A stretch of 64,000 nt of DNA from NCBI RefSeq assembly GCF_900100075.1, contig NZ_FNEG01000004.1:434001-498000 (forward strand). Reading direction: 5' to 3'. Of the stretch, positions 53,532 to 61,633 are shown piece after piece (the first letter of the stretch is position 1; every line of letters starts with the position of its first letter). The notes under the pieces are model-generated. The model worked only from the letters and a program-made list of their open reading frames with translations. It was not told the DNA's origin and searched no databases. The position numbers and the translations under genes were made by a program. The DNA is from Chryseobacterium jejuense (GTDB taxonomy: Bacteria > Bacteroidota > Bacteroidia > Flavobacteriales > Weeksellaceae).

Positions 53532-55250
53532 ATGAACAAGACACTCTCAATAGGACTCGCAGGTTTTTCTTTTACAATAGAAGAACACGCATATATAAAG
53601 CTCAGCGATTACCTGAACGCTCTGAGAAGCTCACTGGATGCTTCTGAAGCCGATGAGGTAATGCATGACATAGAAATAAGAATGGTGGAAATCTTCAGAG
53701 ATTCTCTGGGAAAACGTGAAGTAGTTAACGATACTGATGTAGAAAAAGTAATCGCACAGATCGGAACTCCTGAGAAAATTGAAGAACAGGAAGAGGCTTA
53801 TTTTTCTGAAAAAAATACAACTAAAGAGACCAACACCGGCGCTCATTATACAGACAAAAAACAATTATTCCGTGACCCTGAAAAACAGAAAATCGCGGGT
53901 GTTTGTGCAGGTTTAGCTCATTATGTAGGAATGGACATTACAGCGATGAGAATCATCTGGGTAGTTGTTTTCTTAGTGATGATTCCTGCAGCAGGAAGCG
54001 CACTAGTAATTCTTCTGCTTTATCTGATCCTTTGGCTGGTACTTCCAAAAGCACAATCCGCTTCAGATTTCCTGAAGATGCAGGGAAAGCCTATGAACTT
54101 CGACAATCTTAAGAATGAGTCTAATAAATTGGTACAATTTGCCAATGAATCTACTCAGAGGGTCGGAGAAATCTACAACGAAAACAAGCCATACATTAAT
54201 AATGCAGGAAGTGGAATCTGGAATATTTTCAAATATATCATTGGGGCATTCTCAGTATTGGTAGCTGTAGGAAGTATTATCGGAGTATTTGTATTATTTG
54301 CACTCTTCGGAATGGATACAGATTTCCCTGGAGCTAATCAGATCAGATTCTATATGGATGATAACGGTCTGGACAAAGTACTGGCAGCGATCATGATTAT
54401 AGGAAGTTTAATTCCTGCTATCCTTTTCAGCTTATTAAGTATTAAGATATTCTCTCCAAAAACAAAACTGAGAAATCTTGGATGGGTAGTTGGCGGATTA
54501 TTTCTTCTTCTGATTGGACTTGGAACTTATTTCGGAATCAGCATGGCGAAGAAAAATCTGATCTACAAAGGCAGTAAAGAAGATATTGAAAATGTAGCCA
54601 TCAATACTACTTCCGATACAGTGTATGTAGATGTAAAACAGGTAAGCATTCCACAGAATTATAAAGCCTATGATGATGACGTTTATTCTGATAAAAAATC
54701 AGTGTATGAAGAAGATTATATCTCTGTAGAAGTAACAAGAAAACCGGAAGTAAAGACCCCTTATCTAATCATCAAAAAAGAAGGAAACGGTTATAATTTC
54801 CCTATTCAGGTAAATGTTCCTGTAGAGGTTGTAAATAATAAAGTAATGCTTCCTAACTACATTAAATATCCGTATGAACACAGATTCAGAGATTACAGAG
54901 TAAATTATGAACTTGTAGTTCCTCAAGGCACAATAGTAATTCCTGTTAAAAAAGACAGAATTGACTTTGACGGAGACCTGAACGGAGATGGTATGGATGA
55001 TGATGACCAGGACAGAGATGAAAATCACAACGGAATCAGAATCGAGAAAAATAAAATCACGGTAAACGGTTCAAGCATAGAATATAACTCTGATGATAAA
55101 GACAGTGTCATTATTAACGGTAAAAAAGTTCCGAACAACCAGGCTAAGAAAGTTATTGATTCCGTAGCATCTGATATCAAGAAAATCAACAAAGATGTGG
55201 ACATCAAAATAAAGGACGGAAAAAACGAAATATCCATAAAAACTAAATAA
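53532..55250 (+). CDS. PspC-domain membrane protein
   Basis: A 572-residue inner-membrane protein. The first 110 residues are soluble and helical (FSFTIEEHAYIKLSDYLNAL). A PspC domain follows at about 113-173 (LFRDPEKQKIAGVCAGLAHY then VGMDITAMRIIWVVVFLVM). Three further hydrophobic segments lie between 235 and 345. The C-terminal 200 residues are beta-rich and end in an Asp/Asn/Lys-rich stretch (DFDGDLNGDGMDDDDQDRDE). PspC proteins sense envelope stress, and the PadR-PspC pair recurs in Bacteroidota. A hairpin follows. Confidence 0.88.
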   Translation: MNKTLSIGLAGFSFTIEEHAYIKLSDYLNALRSSLDASEADEVMHDIEIRMVEIFRDSLGKREVVNDTDVEKVIAQIGTPEKIEEQEEAYFSEKNTTKETNTGAHYTDKKQLFRDPEKQKIAGVCAGLAHYVGMDITAMRIIWVVVFLVMIPAAGSALVILLLYLILWLVLPKAQSASDFLKMQGKPMNFDNLKNESNKLVQFANESTQRVGEIYNENKPYINNAGSGIWNIFKYIIGAFSVLVAVGSIIGVFVLFALFGMDTDFPGANQIRFYMDDNGLDKVLAAIMIIGSLIPAILFSLLSIKIFSPKTKLRNLGWVVGGLFLLLIGLGTYFGISMAKKNLIYKGSKEDIENVAINTTSDTVYVDVKQVSIPQNYKAYDDDVYSDKKSVYEEDYISVEVTRKPEVKTPYLIIKKEGNGYNFPIQVNVPVEVVNNKVMLPNYIKYPYEHRFRDYRVNYELVVPQGTIVIPVKKDRIDFDGDLNGDGMDDDDQDRDENHNGIRIEKNKITVNGSSIEYNSDDKDSVIINGKKVPNNQAKKVIDSVASDIKKINKDVDIKIKDGKNEISIKTK

Positions 55251-55268
55251 TTAACTACAGAGAGTGGT

Positions 55269-55313
55269 AGAAGGTGTGAATGGAAAGCAACCGTTTGAAA
55301 TTCACACCATTCT
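55269..55313 (+). terminator. Hairpin after the PspC gene
   Basis: GGTGTGAAT at 55273-55281 pairs with ATTCACACC at 55300-55308, flanked by partly matching AGAA and TTCT. A T/C-rich run follows. It separates the PspC operon from the small peptide gene. Confidence 0.65.
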
Positions 55314-55425
55314 TCTCTCAGAAAAGTGAAAAAAAATTAACATTTAGTTCTTCATATGGAAAAATTGTTATAATTTCGTATAGTTAAAATTTAATAACCA
55401 ACCAACACTAAAAAACACTCTTATT

Positions 55426-55488
55426 ATGATACAATTTGCAATGGAATTCGTAATGAAAATCGTAGATTTAATTAACGGTTTGTTTTAA
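55426..55488 (+). CDS. 20-residue hydrophobic peptide, stand-alone
   Basis: The frame reads MIQFAMEFVMKIVDLINGLF and then TAA. Charged residues (Glu7, Lys11, Asp14) fall on one side of a possible helix and large hydrophobic residues on the other, so an amphipathic or membrane-binding helix is likely. It is flanked by a hairpin after pspC and a very strong terminator 26 bases after its stop, so it looks like a separate unit rather than a chance frame. Size and character resemble phenol-soluble modulins or toxin peptides, but this is analogy only. No antisense RNA is evident. Confidence 0.55.
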   Translation: MIQFAMEFVMKIVDLINGLF

Positions 55489-55514
55489 GAGCAATAATAT
55501 TTCAATATATTTGT

Positions 55515-55545
55515 AAAAGTATAACCAAATTGGTTATACTTTTTT
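55515..55545 (+). terminator. Strong terminator after the 20-residue peptide gene
   Basis: AAAAGTATAACCAA at 55515-55528 and TTGGTTATACTTTT at 55530-55543 pair over 14 bases, ending in a T run. In practice the inner few bases would form the loop. It lies 20 bases before the acyltransferase ATG and would isolate the peptide transcript. Confidence 0.85.
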
Positions 55546-55564
55546 GTTTTTAATCCAAGAATCT

Positions 55565-56149
55565 ATGAAAAAGCTGTTAGGCAAACTGATGTTAAAATTA
55601 TTAGGATGGAAAGTTGTTCTGCAGGGCGATGTAAACGTCCTGGACCGATGTATCCTGGTGGTAGCACCGCATACCCATAATATGGAATACATTTTAGGAA
55701 ACTTTGCCTATTGGTCCTTGAATAAACCTTTAAAAATCATTATTAAAGATGCTCACACCAAAGCTTGGTATGGAAGTATTGTAAAAGGACTTGGTGGTAT
55801 TGGTATCGACAGAAGCCAGAAAAATGATCTTGTCAATTTTGTAGCCAGTCAATTTGCCAAAGAAAATTTCAGTCTTGTGATTACTCCAGAAGGAACAAGA
55901 AGCTGGGTTCCAAAATGGAGAAAGGGATTCTATCATATGGCTATGGCTGCAAAAGTACCTATTGTGTTGGCAGCTGGAGATTTTAAAAGAAATACCGTAT
56001 ACCTTGGCTATACCATTCCTTACGAAAGACTTGCATCTGTTCCGTTTTCTGAGATCATGCAGGAAATTCAGGATTATTATGTGAAAAACGATATTGTACC
56101 TAAGGTTCCGGCTAACTGGAATCCAAATATTATGGGTACAGGAGAATAA
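55565..56149 (+). CDS. PlsC-like 1-acylglycerol-3-phosphate acyltransferase family protein
   Basis: A 194-residue lysophospholipid acyltransferase-fold protein. The catalytic segment is LVVAPHTHNMEYILGNFAYW near residues 35-54, where HTHNME replaces the usual HxSxWD-type motif, so the acidic partner is Glu. VITPEGTRSWVPKWRKGFYH near residues 108-127 is the glycerol-phosphate-binding motif. ATG 55565 starts MKKLLGKLMLKLLGWKV, typical of the Bacteroidota group. The acceptor could be a glycerophospholipid or an ornithine/glycine lipid. Confidence 0.83.
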   Translation: MKKLLGKLMLKLLGWKVVLQGDVNVLDRCILVVAPHTHNMEYILGNFAYWSLNKPLKIIIKDAHTKAWYGSIVKGLGGIGIDRSQKNDLVNFVASQFAKENFSLVITPEGTRSWVPKWRKGFYHMAMAAKVPIVLAAGDFKRNTVYLGYTIPYERLASVPFSEIMQEIQDYYVKNDIVPKVPANWNPNIMGTGE

Positions 56150-56201
56150 TAAAAATAATTTCTCATCATCATTTATCAATCATCTCTTATCTATTATAAC
56201 A

Positions 56202-56630
56202 ATGAAAGGTCAGACAAAAGAAGAAATATTAGCATTCATCAATAACTGGGGCGGTGAAACCCTGGCAAAAGCAATGGAAATCAAATTCATTGATATTGAT
56301 CTCGAAAATGAAACCCTTACCGCTACCATGCCGGTACTGCCAAGAACACACCAGCCTTTCGGAATCATGCATGGCGGAGCAAGCTGTGTACTGGCTGAAA
56401 CACTAGGTTCAAGCCTGTCTAATATCTTTATTGACGGTGATAAATACTATGGTGTAGGAACTAATATCAACTCCAATCACTTAAGAAGTAAGAAAGATGG
56501 AATTGTAACAGCTACTGCCCGCTTCATCAGAAAAGGAAAAACAATGCACGTTTCTGAAATTGAAATCAGGGATGAAAAAGGAACGCTCATCAACCATACT
56601 ACGATGACCAATAATATCATTAACAGATAG
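56202..56630 (+). CDS. PaaI-family hotdog thioesterase, possible DHNA-CoA hydrolase (MenI role)
   Basis: A 142-residue hotdog-fold thioesterase. TRTHQPFGIMHGGASCVLAE and TLGSSLSNIFI are the conserved HGGASxxLAE block of the PaaI/EntH/MenI group, followed by GVGTNINSNHLRSKKDGIVT and ATARFIRKGKTMHVSEIEIR. The ATG at 56202 is chosen because the longer frame from 56094 overlaps the acyltransferase gene. Its neighbour is isochorismate synthase, so hydrolysis of 1,4-dihydroxy-2-naphthoyl-CoA for menaquinone is a reasonable inference. Confidence 0.85.
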   Translation: MKGQTKEEILAFINNWGGETLAKAMEIKFIDIDLENETLTATMPVLPRTHQPFGIMHGGASCVLAETLGSSLSNIFIDGDKYYGVGTNINSNHLRSKKDGIVTATARFIRKGKTMHVSEIEIRDEKGTLINHTTMTNNIINR

Positions 56631-56651
56631 GTTGAATATCCATAAAAATGT

Positions 56652-56681
56652 AAAAGCTCAAAAAAAATTGAGCTTTTTTTA
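56652..56681 (+). terminator. Terminator after the thioesterase gene
   Basis: AAAAGCTCAA at 56652-56661 pairs with TTGAGCTTTT at 56668-56677 and more T follows. It separates the thioesterase from the isochorismate synthase transcript. Confidence 0.85.
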
Positions 56682-56751
56682 TATCCTTACTGCAACGTTT
56701 TGTTTTTCTATTTCAAAAACAACATTTCCTTAAAAAACAGCTCATATAATT

Positions 56752-56781
56752 TTGACATCTTTAAGACTAATAATACCTTTG
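56752..56781 (+). promoter_or_regulatory. Flavobacterial promoter (TTG - 19 bases - TACCTTTG) of isochorismate synthase
   Basis: TTG at 56752-56754 and TACCTTTG at 56774-56781 are 19 bases apart, a full consensus match. The start near 56788 gives a leader of about 67 bases before the ATG at 56855. Confidence 0.65.
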
Positions 56782-56854
56782 TAGAAAGGAAAATCAACTT
56801 CGGAATTTCCTATATTATTTCCGGTTAATGATTTTCAAAATCCGTTCATAACTC

Positions 56855-57823
56855 ATGATTTATTTCAAACTTCCCTTCAATGAAGGATTGCATACTGTAG
56901 AGGAAACAGCTGATAAAAACGCAGTCAATTTTCATTCTTATAACAGCCTGAACCAGATCAACTTTAATGGAAACATCATCAAGGTTGAATCTGCAAATTG
57001 GAATGAAGTTTCAATTACTAATGAGTCCCTGGCAAATGACACAACGGATTTTACAGCAGAAACGAAGGAAGAATATTGCAGTACTTTAGAACAGGTAATT
57101 GAAGTGATTAAAGAAAACGATCTTCCCAAATTAGTTTATTCAAGGAGAAAGATCTTTACAGACTTTAATACAATTGATTTTAAGGCCAGTTTTGATAATC
57201 TATGTACAACTTATCCCAATGCCTTCCGATATCTGTTTAACGATGGGGAAAATGCGTGGATGGGTGCCTTTTCTGAAGTATTAGGCAAGTTTAATAAAGC
57301 TACCCATGAGTTTGAGACCATGGCATTGGCAGGAACTCTTCCCACAACTGAAGAATGGACGGAAAAAGAGATCGAAGAACAAAAACCGGTTACCACTTAT
57401 ATTCAGAATATTCTTAAAAACTATTCGGATCAGGTACAACAATCTGAAACCCATGACCACGTTTCCGGGAATATTAAACATCTTCGTACAGATTTTAAAA
57501 CTACAATAAAACCTAGTGATCTTGACCGCTTAATTCAGGATCTGCACCCTACTCCGGCAGTTTGTGGTATTCCTAAAGATTTCTGCAATGAAAACATTCG
57601 GAAGTATGAAAAATTCCCCCGTGAATTCTATGCCGGTTATATCAAAGTGGAAACCGACGAAAACATCCTTTATTTTGTGAATCTTAGATGTGCAAGATTG
57701 TACAGGAATGCTGTGCATGTTTTTGTAGGTGGTGGAATTACCGCTCAGAGTAATCCTGAAAAGGAATGGATTGAAACAGAACTGAAATCTGAGGCTATTT
57801 TGAAAAATTTAGTTGTTTCTTAG
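56855..57823 (+). CDS. menF: Isochorismate synthase (chorismate-binding family)
   Basis: A 322-residue chorismate-using enzyme, shorter than E. coli MenF (about 430), as in many Bacteroidota. KLVYSRRKIFTDF near residue 100, TMALAGTLPTTEEWTEKEIE near 156-175, KHLRTDFKTTIKPSDLDRLI, LHPTPAVCGIPKDFCNENIR near 230-249, FYAGYIKVETDENILYFVNL, and VGGGITAQSNPEKEWIETEL carry the family's active-site Lys, Glu and Gly residues. It converts chorismate to isochorismate, the first menaquinone step. With a thioesterase upstream the menaquinone role is favoured over siderophore synthesis. Confidence 0.88.
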   Translation: MIYFKLPFNEGLHTVEETADKNAVNFHSYNSLNQINFNGNIIKVESANWNEVSITNESLANDTTDFTAETKEEYCSTLEQVIEVIKENDLPKLVYSRRKIFTDFNTIDFKASFDNLCTTYPNAFRYLFNDGENAWMGAFSEVLGKFNKATHEFETMALAGTLPTTEEWTEKEIEEQKPVTTYIQNILKNYSDQVQQSETHDHVSGNIKHLRTDFKTTIKPSDLDRLIQDLHPTPAVCGIPKDFCNENIRKYEKFPREFYAGYIKVETDENILYFVNLRCARLYRNAVHVFVGGGITAQSNPEKEWIETELKSEAILKNLVVS

Positions 57824-57844
57824 GTAAGAAAGGGCGTTTTATTG

Positions 57845-58110
57845 CATTTTTTAACCACAGATTTTCTCACGATAAGTTTCTTTCATTTAAATAATGATAA
57901 GTCGGTTTAGATTCTTTCAGAATGCCAAAATGTATGGTTTAAACTGTTTCAAATCATTGTGAAATTCGTGAAACTATTTGTGCTATTTGTGTTTCAATAT
58001 AAGTTTCGGCTAAAGCCAGATGAATTTTTATTGGGTTTATTTAGGCGGGCTAAAGCCCACCTCTATTGATGTTGATATCCTGATGGATAATCGTTAAAGC
58101 AATAGTTGTT
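57845..58110. repeat. Composite intergenic repeat region with GGCTAAAGCC
   Basis: The left part (57850 TTAACCACAGATTTTCTCAC to 57996 GTGCTATTTGTGTTTC) contains words of the ACCACAAAGACACAAA family in inverted orientation. The right part (58008-58065) holds TTTCGGCTAAAGCCAGATG and GCGGGCTAAAGCCCACCTCT, two palindromic GGCTAAAGCC units about 40 bases apart. No reading frame is supported. Similar GGCTAAAGCC elements occur, to my knowledge, in other Chryseobacterium intergenic regions. Confidence 0.6.
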
Positions 58111-58146
58111 TAACGACAAGATCTTTTATCTTTTATCTTTTATCCA

Positions 58147-58175
58147 TAAAAAAACCTCCTTCAAAACGAAAGAGG
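58147..58175 (-). terminator. Terminator of the MarC operon
   Basis: On the minus strand CCTCtTTC and GAAgGAGG arms surround GTTTT and are followed by seven T. It lies just after the stop of the 65-residue membrane protein gene. Confidence 0.75.
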
Positions 58176-58198
58176 CTATATCTATATAAATATTTAAT

Positions 58199-58396
58199 TT
58201 ACTTCTTTACACCGATTCGGCTCCAGGTATCCATAACAAAAAGCAGGATAAGACCTATTGCAGCAGCTGATGCAGAAAATACAAACTTGATGTTGTCTTC
58301 ATCCGCGATAAGGTCATTCTGCCAGTTGATAGCATATAAATTAATAGCGATGAAAACGATGAACAGTACTAAAAATACTTTATAAAACTTCTTCAT
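58199..58396 (-). CDS. 65-residue membrane protein
   Basis: A small protein with two membrane helices (FYKVFLVLFIVFIAINLYAI and IKFVFSASAAAIGLILLFVM) and positive ends. Its start is five bases after the MarC stop, so it is co-transcribed with marC, and a terminator follows. I do not recognise a family; a role as a MarC accessory is only a guess. Confidence 0.7.
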   Translation of the reverse strand: MKKFYKVFLVLFIVFIAINLYAINWQNDLIADEDNIKFVFSASAAAIGLILLFVMDTWSRIGVKK

Positions 58397-58401
58397 AATT
58401 T

Positions 58402-59004
58402 TTAAAAATTAACATAATTCAGCACCAATTGGGCAAAATTTGCAGTGAATAATTTAATTGAAATCGCTAAAAGGATAATACCGAAAACTTTCTGAAGAAT
58501 CATCAAAGTAGCATCTCCTATTTTCTGCTCCAACCATTTCGCTGATTTCAGCACCAAATATACGAAAATTGTATTAAGAATAATTCCGCAAATAATATTA
58601 ATATCATGAAATTCAGCTCTGAGGGATAGTGCTGTTGTTAAAGTTCCTGCTCCTGCAACCAGTGGAAATGCGATGGGTACGATGGACGCAGCCTTTGCCT
58701 CGGTGGTTTTATTGATCTCGATTCCTAAAATCATTTCAAGCGCTATGACAAAAATCACAAAAGCTCCTGCAATCGCAAATGAATTTACATCTACTCCGAT
58801 GAGTTTTAGAATTTTATTTCCTACAAACAGGAAAACAATCATAATTACTCCCGCAGTAATTGCAGCCTTGCCAGCTTCAATCTTTCCGAACTTCTGCTGA
58901 AGGCTTACTATAATGGGAACTGAGCCGATAATGTCGATAACGGCAAAAAGAACCATAAAGCTGGTAACAATCTCTTTAATAGAGAAACCATCAAAAATTT
59001 CCAT
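58402..59004 (-). CDS. MarC-family (NAAT) membrane protein
   Basis: A 200-residue inner-membrane protein with six helices. FMVLFAVIDIIGSVPIIVSL near the start, FAIAGAFVIFVIALEMILGI mid-protein, and IVPIAFPLVAGAGTLTTALS are the conserved MarC blocks; the last has the family's FPLxAGPG-type motif in altered form (AGAGT). MarC was once linked to multiple resistance, but its function is still not clear. It has a small membrane protein gene directly downstream. Confidence 0.88.
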   Translation of the reverse strand: MEIFDGFSIKEIVTSFMVLFAVIDIIGSVPIIVSLQQKFGKIEAGKAAITAGVIMIVFLFVGNKILKLIGVDVNSFAIAGAFVIFVIALEMILGIEINKTTEAKAASIVPIAFPLVAGAGTLTTALSLRAEFHDINIICGIILNTIFVYLVLKSAKWLEQKIGDATLMILQKVFGIILLAISIKLFTANFAQLVLNYVNF

Positions 59005-59048
59005 CTCTTTGTAATTAAAAATTTCGCAAAAATATGAAAATAAATTAA

Positions 59049-60788
59049 CTATTTGCTAATTTGTGAATATAAATTAACAATTGTTTTCAAAAGTTCTTCT
59101 ATCCCATCGTGAGATTTCACAGGAGCATATTTCTCCATCTGAATTTTCTGCTGCAATCTTACATATTGTTCAGCAACTGAAGAACCTTTGTGTTTTTCAA
59201 GAAAAGTCTTAAACTCGGCAACAGAGCCTTGAAAATACTGGTTTCTTACTTCCTGATCCAATTCTTCCAGTGTAACAAAAAACTTTTCATAATCGCCATT
59301 ATCTTTGAGGTTTTCAAGATAACCAAAATAATCATTGATATCCGTTTTCAGCAACTCTCTGATTTCTTTTTCTGTTTCAGCCACAGAACCTAAGGGTTTT
59401 TGAGGTACGGTTTCCCTAACTAATGTACGTTTTTTTTGCCAAGTTTTAAATAGCAGATACACAACAAATAAACCTAAAAGAATAGCAATATTGGTTAAAA
59501 GAATATTCCAGTGGAATTTACTTTTTTCTTTTACTTTAAATGAAGTAGTTTTCAGAACCGGTGTATCTACCGTCTCCAAAAGGTTATTGGTATATTCATT
59601 TACCTTTTCTACTGTAGAACGGGATTCCATTACCTGATCATGGGAAAAAGCCTGGATATCCAATGTTTTCTGTCCCATATCCACATACTCTCTGTTTTCA
59701 GGATTAAAGAAAGCAAACGGTTCCGTTTTAATAGCAATAGCTCCTGATTTGTTAGGAATTACTACATAATTGGCAAAAATTTCCCCTTTCATCCCAGTGC
59801 TTCCCGGAGAAACCTTTGAAGTGATTTTTGGAGCAAAAACTTCATAATCGGGAGATGGTGCAATTTTCGGCAGTACCAGATCCGGTAAATTTCCTTCTCC
59901 GGCAACCTTCACTACAACATTCAATGGCTTTTTAGCCTCAGGCTTTTCTTTCGTTGTATTATAAACGCTTACGTTGAAATTTCCAACGGCATTTGTAAAA
60001 CCGTCAGGAGCCCCTTCCGGAAGTTTTCTTACATTAATTTTTACCTTATTGGAAACAATTTTATTTTTATTTGAATAGGTACTTACCGATGCTGATACTC
60101 CTGGCACTTCAACATAGCCGGCCTCATTCGGGAATACCATAAACATCGCCAGGATCTGGGATGCCATATTTCCGTTATCAGACGGATCAATCTCAGACTT
60201 AGTGAAATTAATAGGATGTACATTGATATTTTCCTGTTGTGGAAGGCGGATATTCTTTACTTTTCTAAGGTTATCCATGTTTCTGGAATATACTTTCAGA
60301 ACGGCAATGGTAGGCTGATCCTGATATACATCCCTGTCTTCAATCTCCATATTCAGATATACTTCATTGGAAGTAGTACTGGCTAAGGATTTCTTTTCAA
60401 CAATATCCCGGATATTAACGTCGAAGGGTTCTGTTTTATAGATTTTATTATTGACAGTAACCAGTACTGACCCGATTTTGATTTTTCCTTTTTTCTTAGG
60501 TTCAAGAGCAATTCTGGATACTTTTTGAGTAATAAGTGTGTTGGTTGCAGGATCAATCACCGTGTTGGTTACAGATCCGCTGCCTATAATATTGAATTTT
60601 GAAAGATCCGGAAGCTGAAAACCTGTCTGCTGAACAAGGTCACTTCCATTCAGTTCAAGAACAATGGTAAGGTTAACAACATCCTTACCTCCATAGTCAT
60701 TTTTGTCAGCATCAAGAGAAAGATTTACCTGTCCGTAAGTAATTACGGATGCTAGAGTAAGCAATATGTAAATCAATTTATCTTTCAT
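59049..60788 (-). CDS. batD: BatD, aerotolerance-operon membrane protein
   Basis: A 579-residue exported, membrane-anchored protein. The signal ends LASVITYGQ, followed by beta-rich domains (VNLSLDADKNDYGGKDVVNL, GFQLPDLSKFNIIGSGSVTN). One membrane helix lies near residues 430-450 (WNILLTNIAILLGLFVVYLL), with a cytoplasmic C-terminal helical domain after it. This is the BatD layout. The ATG at 60788 overlaps the BatC stop by one base; two upstream alternative codons are less likely. Bat proteins are linked to stress tolerance in Bacteroides. Confidence 0.88.
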   Translation of the reverse strand: MKDKLIYILLTLASVITYGQVNLSLDADKNDYGGKDVVNLTIVLELNGSDLVQQTGFQLPDLSKFNIIGSGSVTNTVIDPATNTLITQKVSRIALEPKKKGKIKIGSVLVTVNNKIYKTEPFDVNIRDIVEKKSLASTTSNEVYLNMEIEDRDVYQDQPTIAVLKVYSRNMDNLRKVKNIRLPQQENINVHPINFTKSEIDPSDNGNMASQILAMFMVFPNEAGYVEVPGVSASVSTYSNKNKIVSNKVKINVRKLPEGAPDGFTNAVGNFNVSVYNTTKEKPEAKKPLNVVVKVAGEGNLPDLVLPKIAPSPDYEVFAPKITSKVSPGSTGMKGEIFANYVVIPNKSGAIAIKTEPFAFFNPENREYVDMGQKTLDIQAFSHDQVMESRSTVEKVNEYTNNLLETVDTPVLKTTSFKVKEKSKFHWNILLTNIAILLGLFVVYLLFKTWQKKRTLVRETVPQKPLGSVAETEKEIRELLKTDINDYFGYLENLKDNGDYEKFFVTLEELDQEVRNQYFQGSVAEFKTFLEKHKGSSVAEQYVRLQQKIQMEKYAPVKSHDGIEELLKTIVNLYSQISK

Positions 60789-61534
60789 CACCAATCTTTC
60801 TCGTTGCTTTCGGGCATCGAATAAGAATTTTTGTTTAAAATTCTTCTGGCGGTTTCTTTTTCTTTTTCGTTTATTTTATCTAAGAGCTGATTTTCAAGAT
60901 TTTTTGGCATTCTGCCATCATTATTCTGATTTTGCTGAGGATTGCCCTGGTCGCTTTTACCTTCGTTTTGCGGCCCATTTCCCTGATCCTGCCTTTGGTC
61001 TTTTTTATCGCCTTTCTGATCTTCACCTTTGTTCTGATCGTTACCGCTACCGCCTCCTTGTCCGGATTTATTCTGCTCGCTTTTGTTTTGCTGCTTTTCT
61101 TTTTCTTTCAGCTTGGCAATTTCATAATTTTTACGGGTAGCCTCACTGTAAGGATTTTGTTTAAGCGCTTTTTTATAATAATCTGCCGCTTTTTCCGGCT
61201 GATTCATCTGCATATAGGTATTTCCTAAATTATGAAGAGCAGCAGCCTTGTCTGGAAGAGTCTGTGAAAGCTGTTGTGCTTTTTCAAACTCTGCTTTTGC
61301 TTCATCATACTTTTTACTTTTATACAGAGCATTTCCCATATTGTAATGGGCTGTAAAATCTTTATCATTGGATTTTACAGCTTCCATATATTTGGAAGAG
61401 GCTCCATCATAATCTTTACCGTCAAATTTCTGATTGCCTTCATGAACCAAAGTCCTGTAGTTTTCCTGCCCAAACAAGAAGCCTGAGAACGAGAAAGCAA
61501 CTATAAACGATAAAAATATGGTTTTAGTATTCAT
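60788..61534 (-). CDS. batC: BatC, TPR protein of the aerotolerance operon
   Basis: A 248-residue exported protein. After the signal (TIFLSFIVAFSFSGFLFGQ) come three TPR units at about residues 25-135, including AHYNMGNALYKSKKYDEAKA and ALHNLGNTYMQMNQPEKAAD. A Gln/Asn/Lys/Gly-rich low-complexity stretch of about 75 residues follows (SGQGGGSGNDQNKGEDQKGD). The end is a short helix LLDKINEKEKETARRILNKN. This is the BatC layout. The start MNTKTIF at 61534 is chosen. Confidence 0.88.
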   Translation of the reverse strand: MNTKTIFLSFIVAFSFSGFLFGQENYRTLVHEGNQKFDGKDYDGASSKYMEAVKSNDKDFTAHYNMGNALYKSKKYDEAKAEFEKAQQLSQTLPDKAAALHNLGNTYMQMNQPEKAADYYKKALKQNPYSEATRKNYEIAKLKEKEKQQNKSEQNKSGQGGGSGNDQNKGEDQKGDKKDQRQDQGNGPQNEGKSDQGNPQQNQNNDGRMPKNLENQLLDKINEKEKETARRILNKNSYSMPESNEKDW

Positions 61535-61633
61535 TACTTGCAAAATTATTCCTTTATATGTTAAGAAACAGAGTTTTATTTGTTAAAATTGGGTTAAAGT
61601 ACCTGTAGATTTTCTTCTATAAATAAAGGAAAA

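Noticed and set aside
56094..56201. N-terminal extension of the PaaI-type thioesterase
   Set aside because: It overlaps the acyltransferase gene and adds residues foreign to the hotdog fold; the ATG at 56202 gives the normal start.
61055..61228. Plus-strand open frames opposite batC
   Set aside because: They are produced by the Gln/Asn/Lys-rich low-complexity stretch of batC read backwards; hydrophobic appearance is a composition effect.
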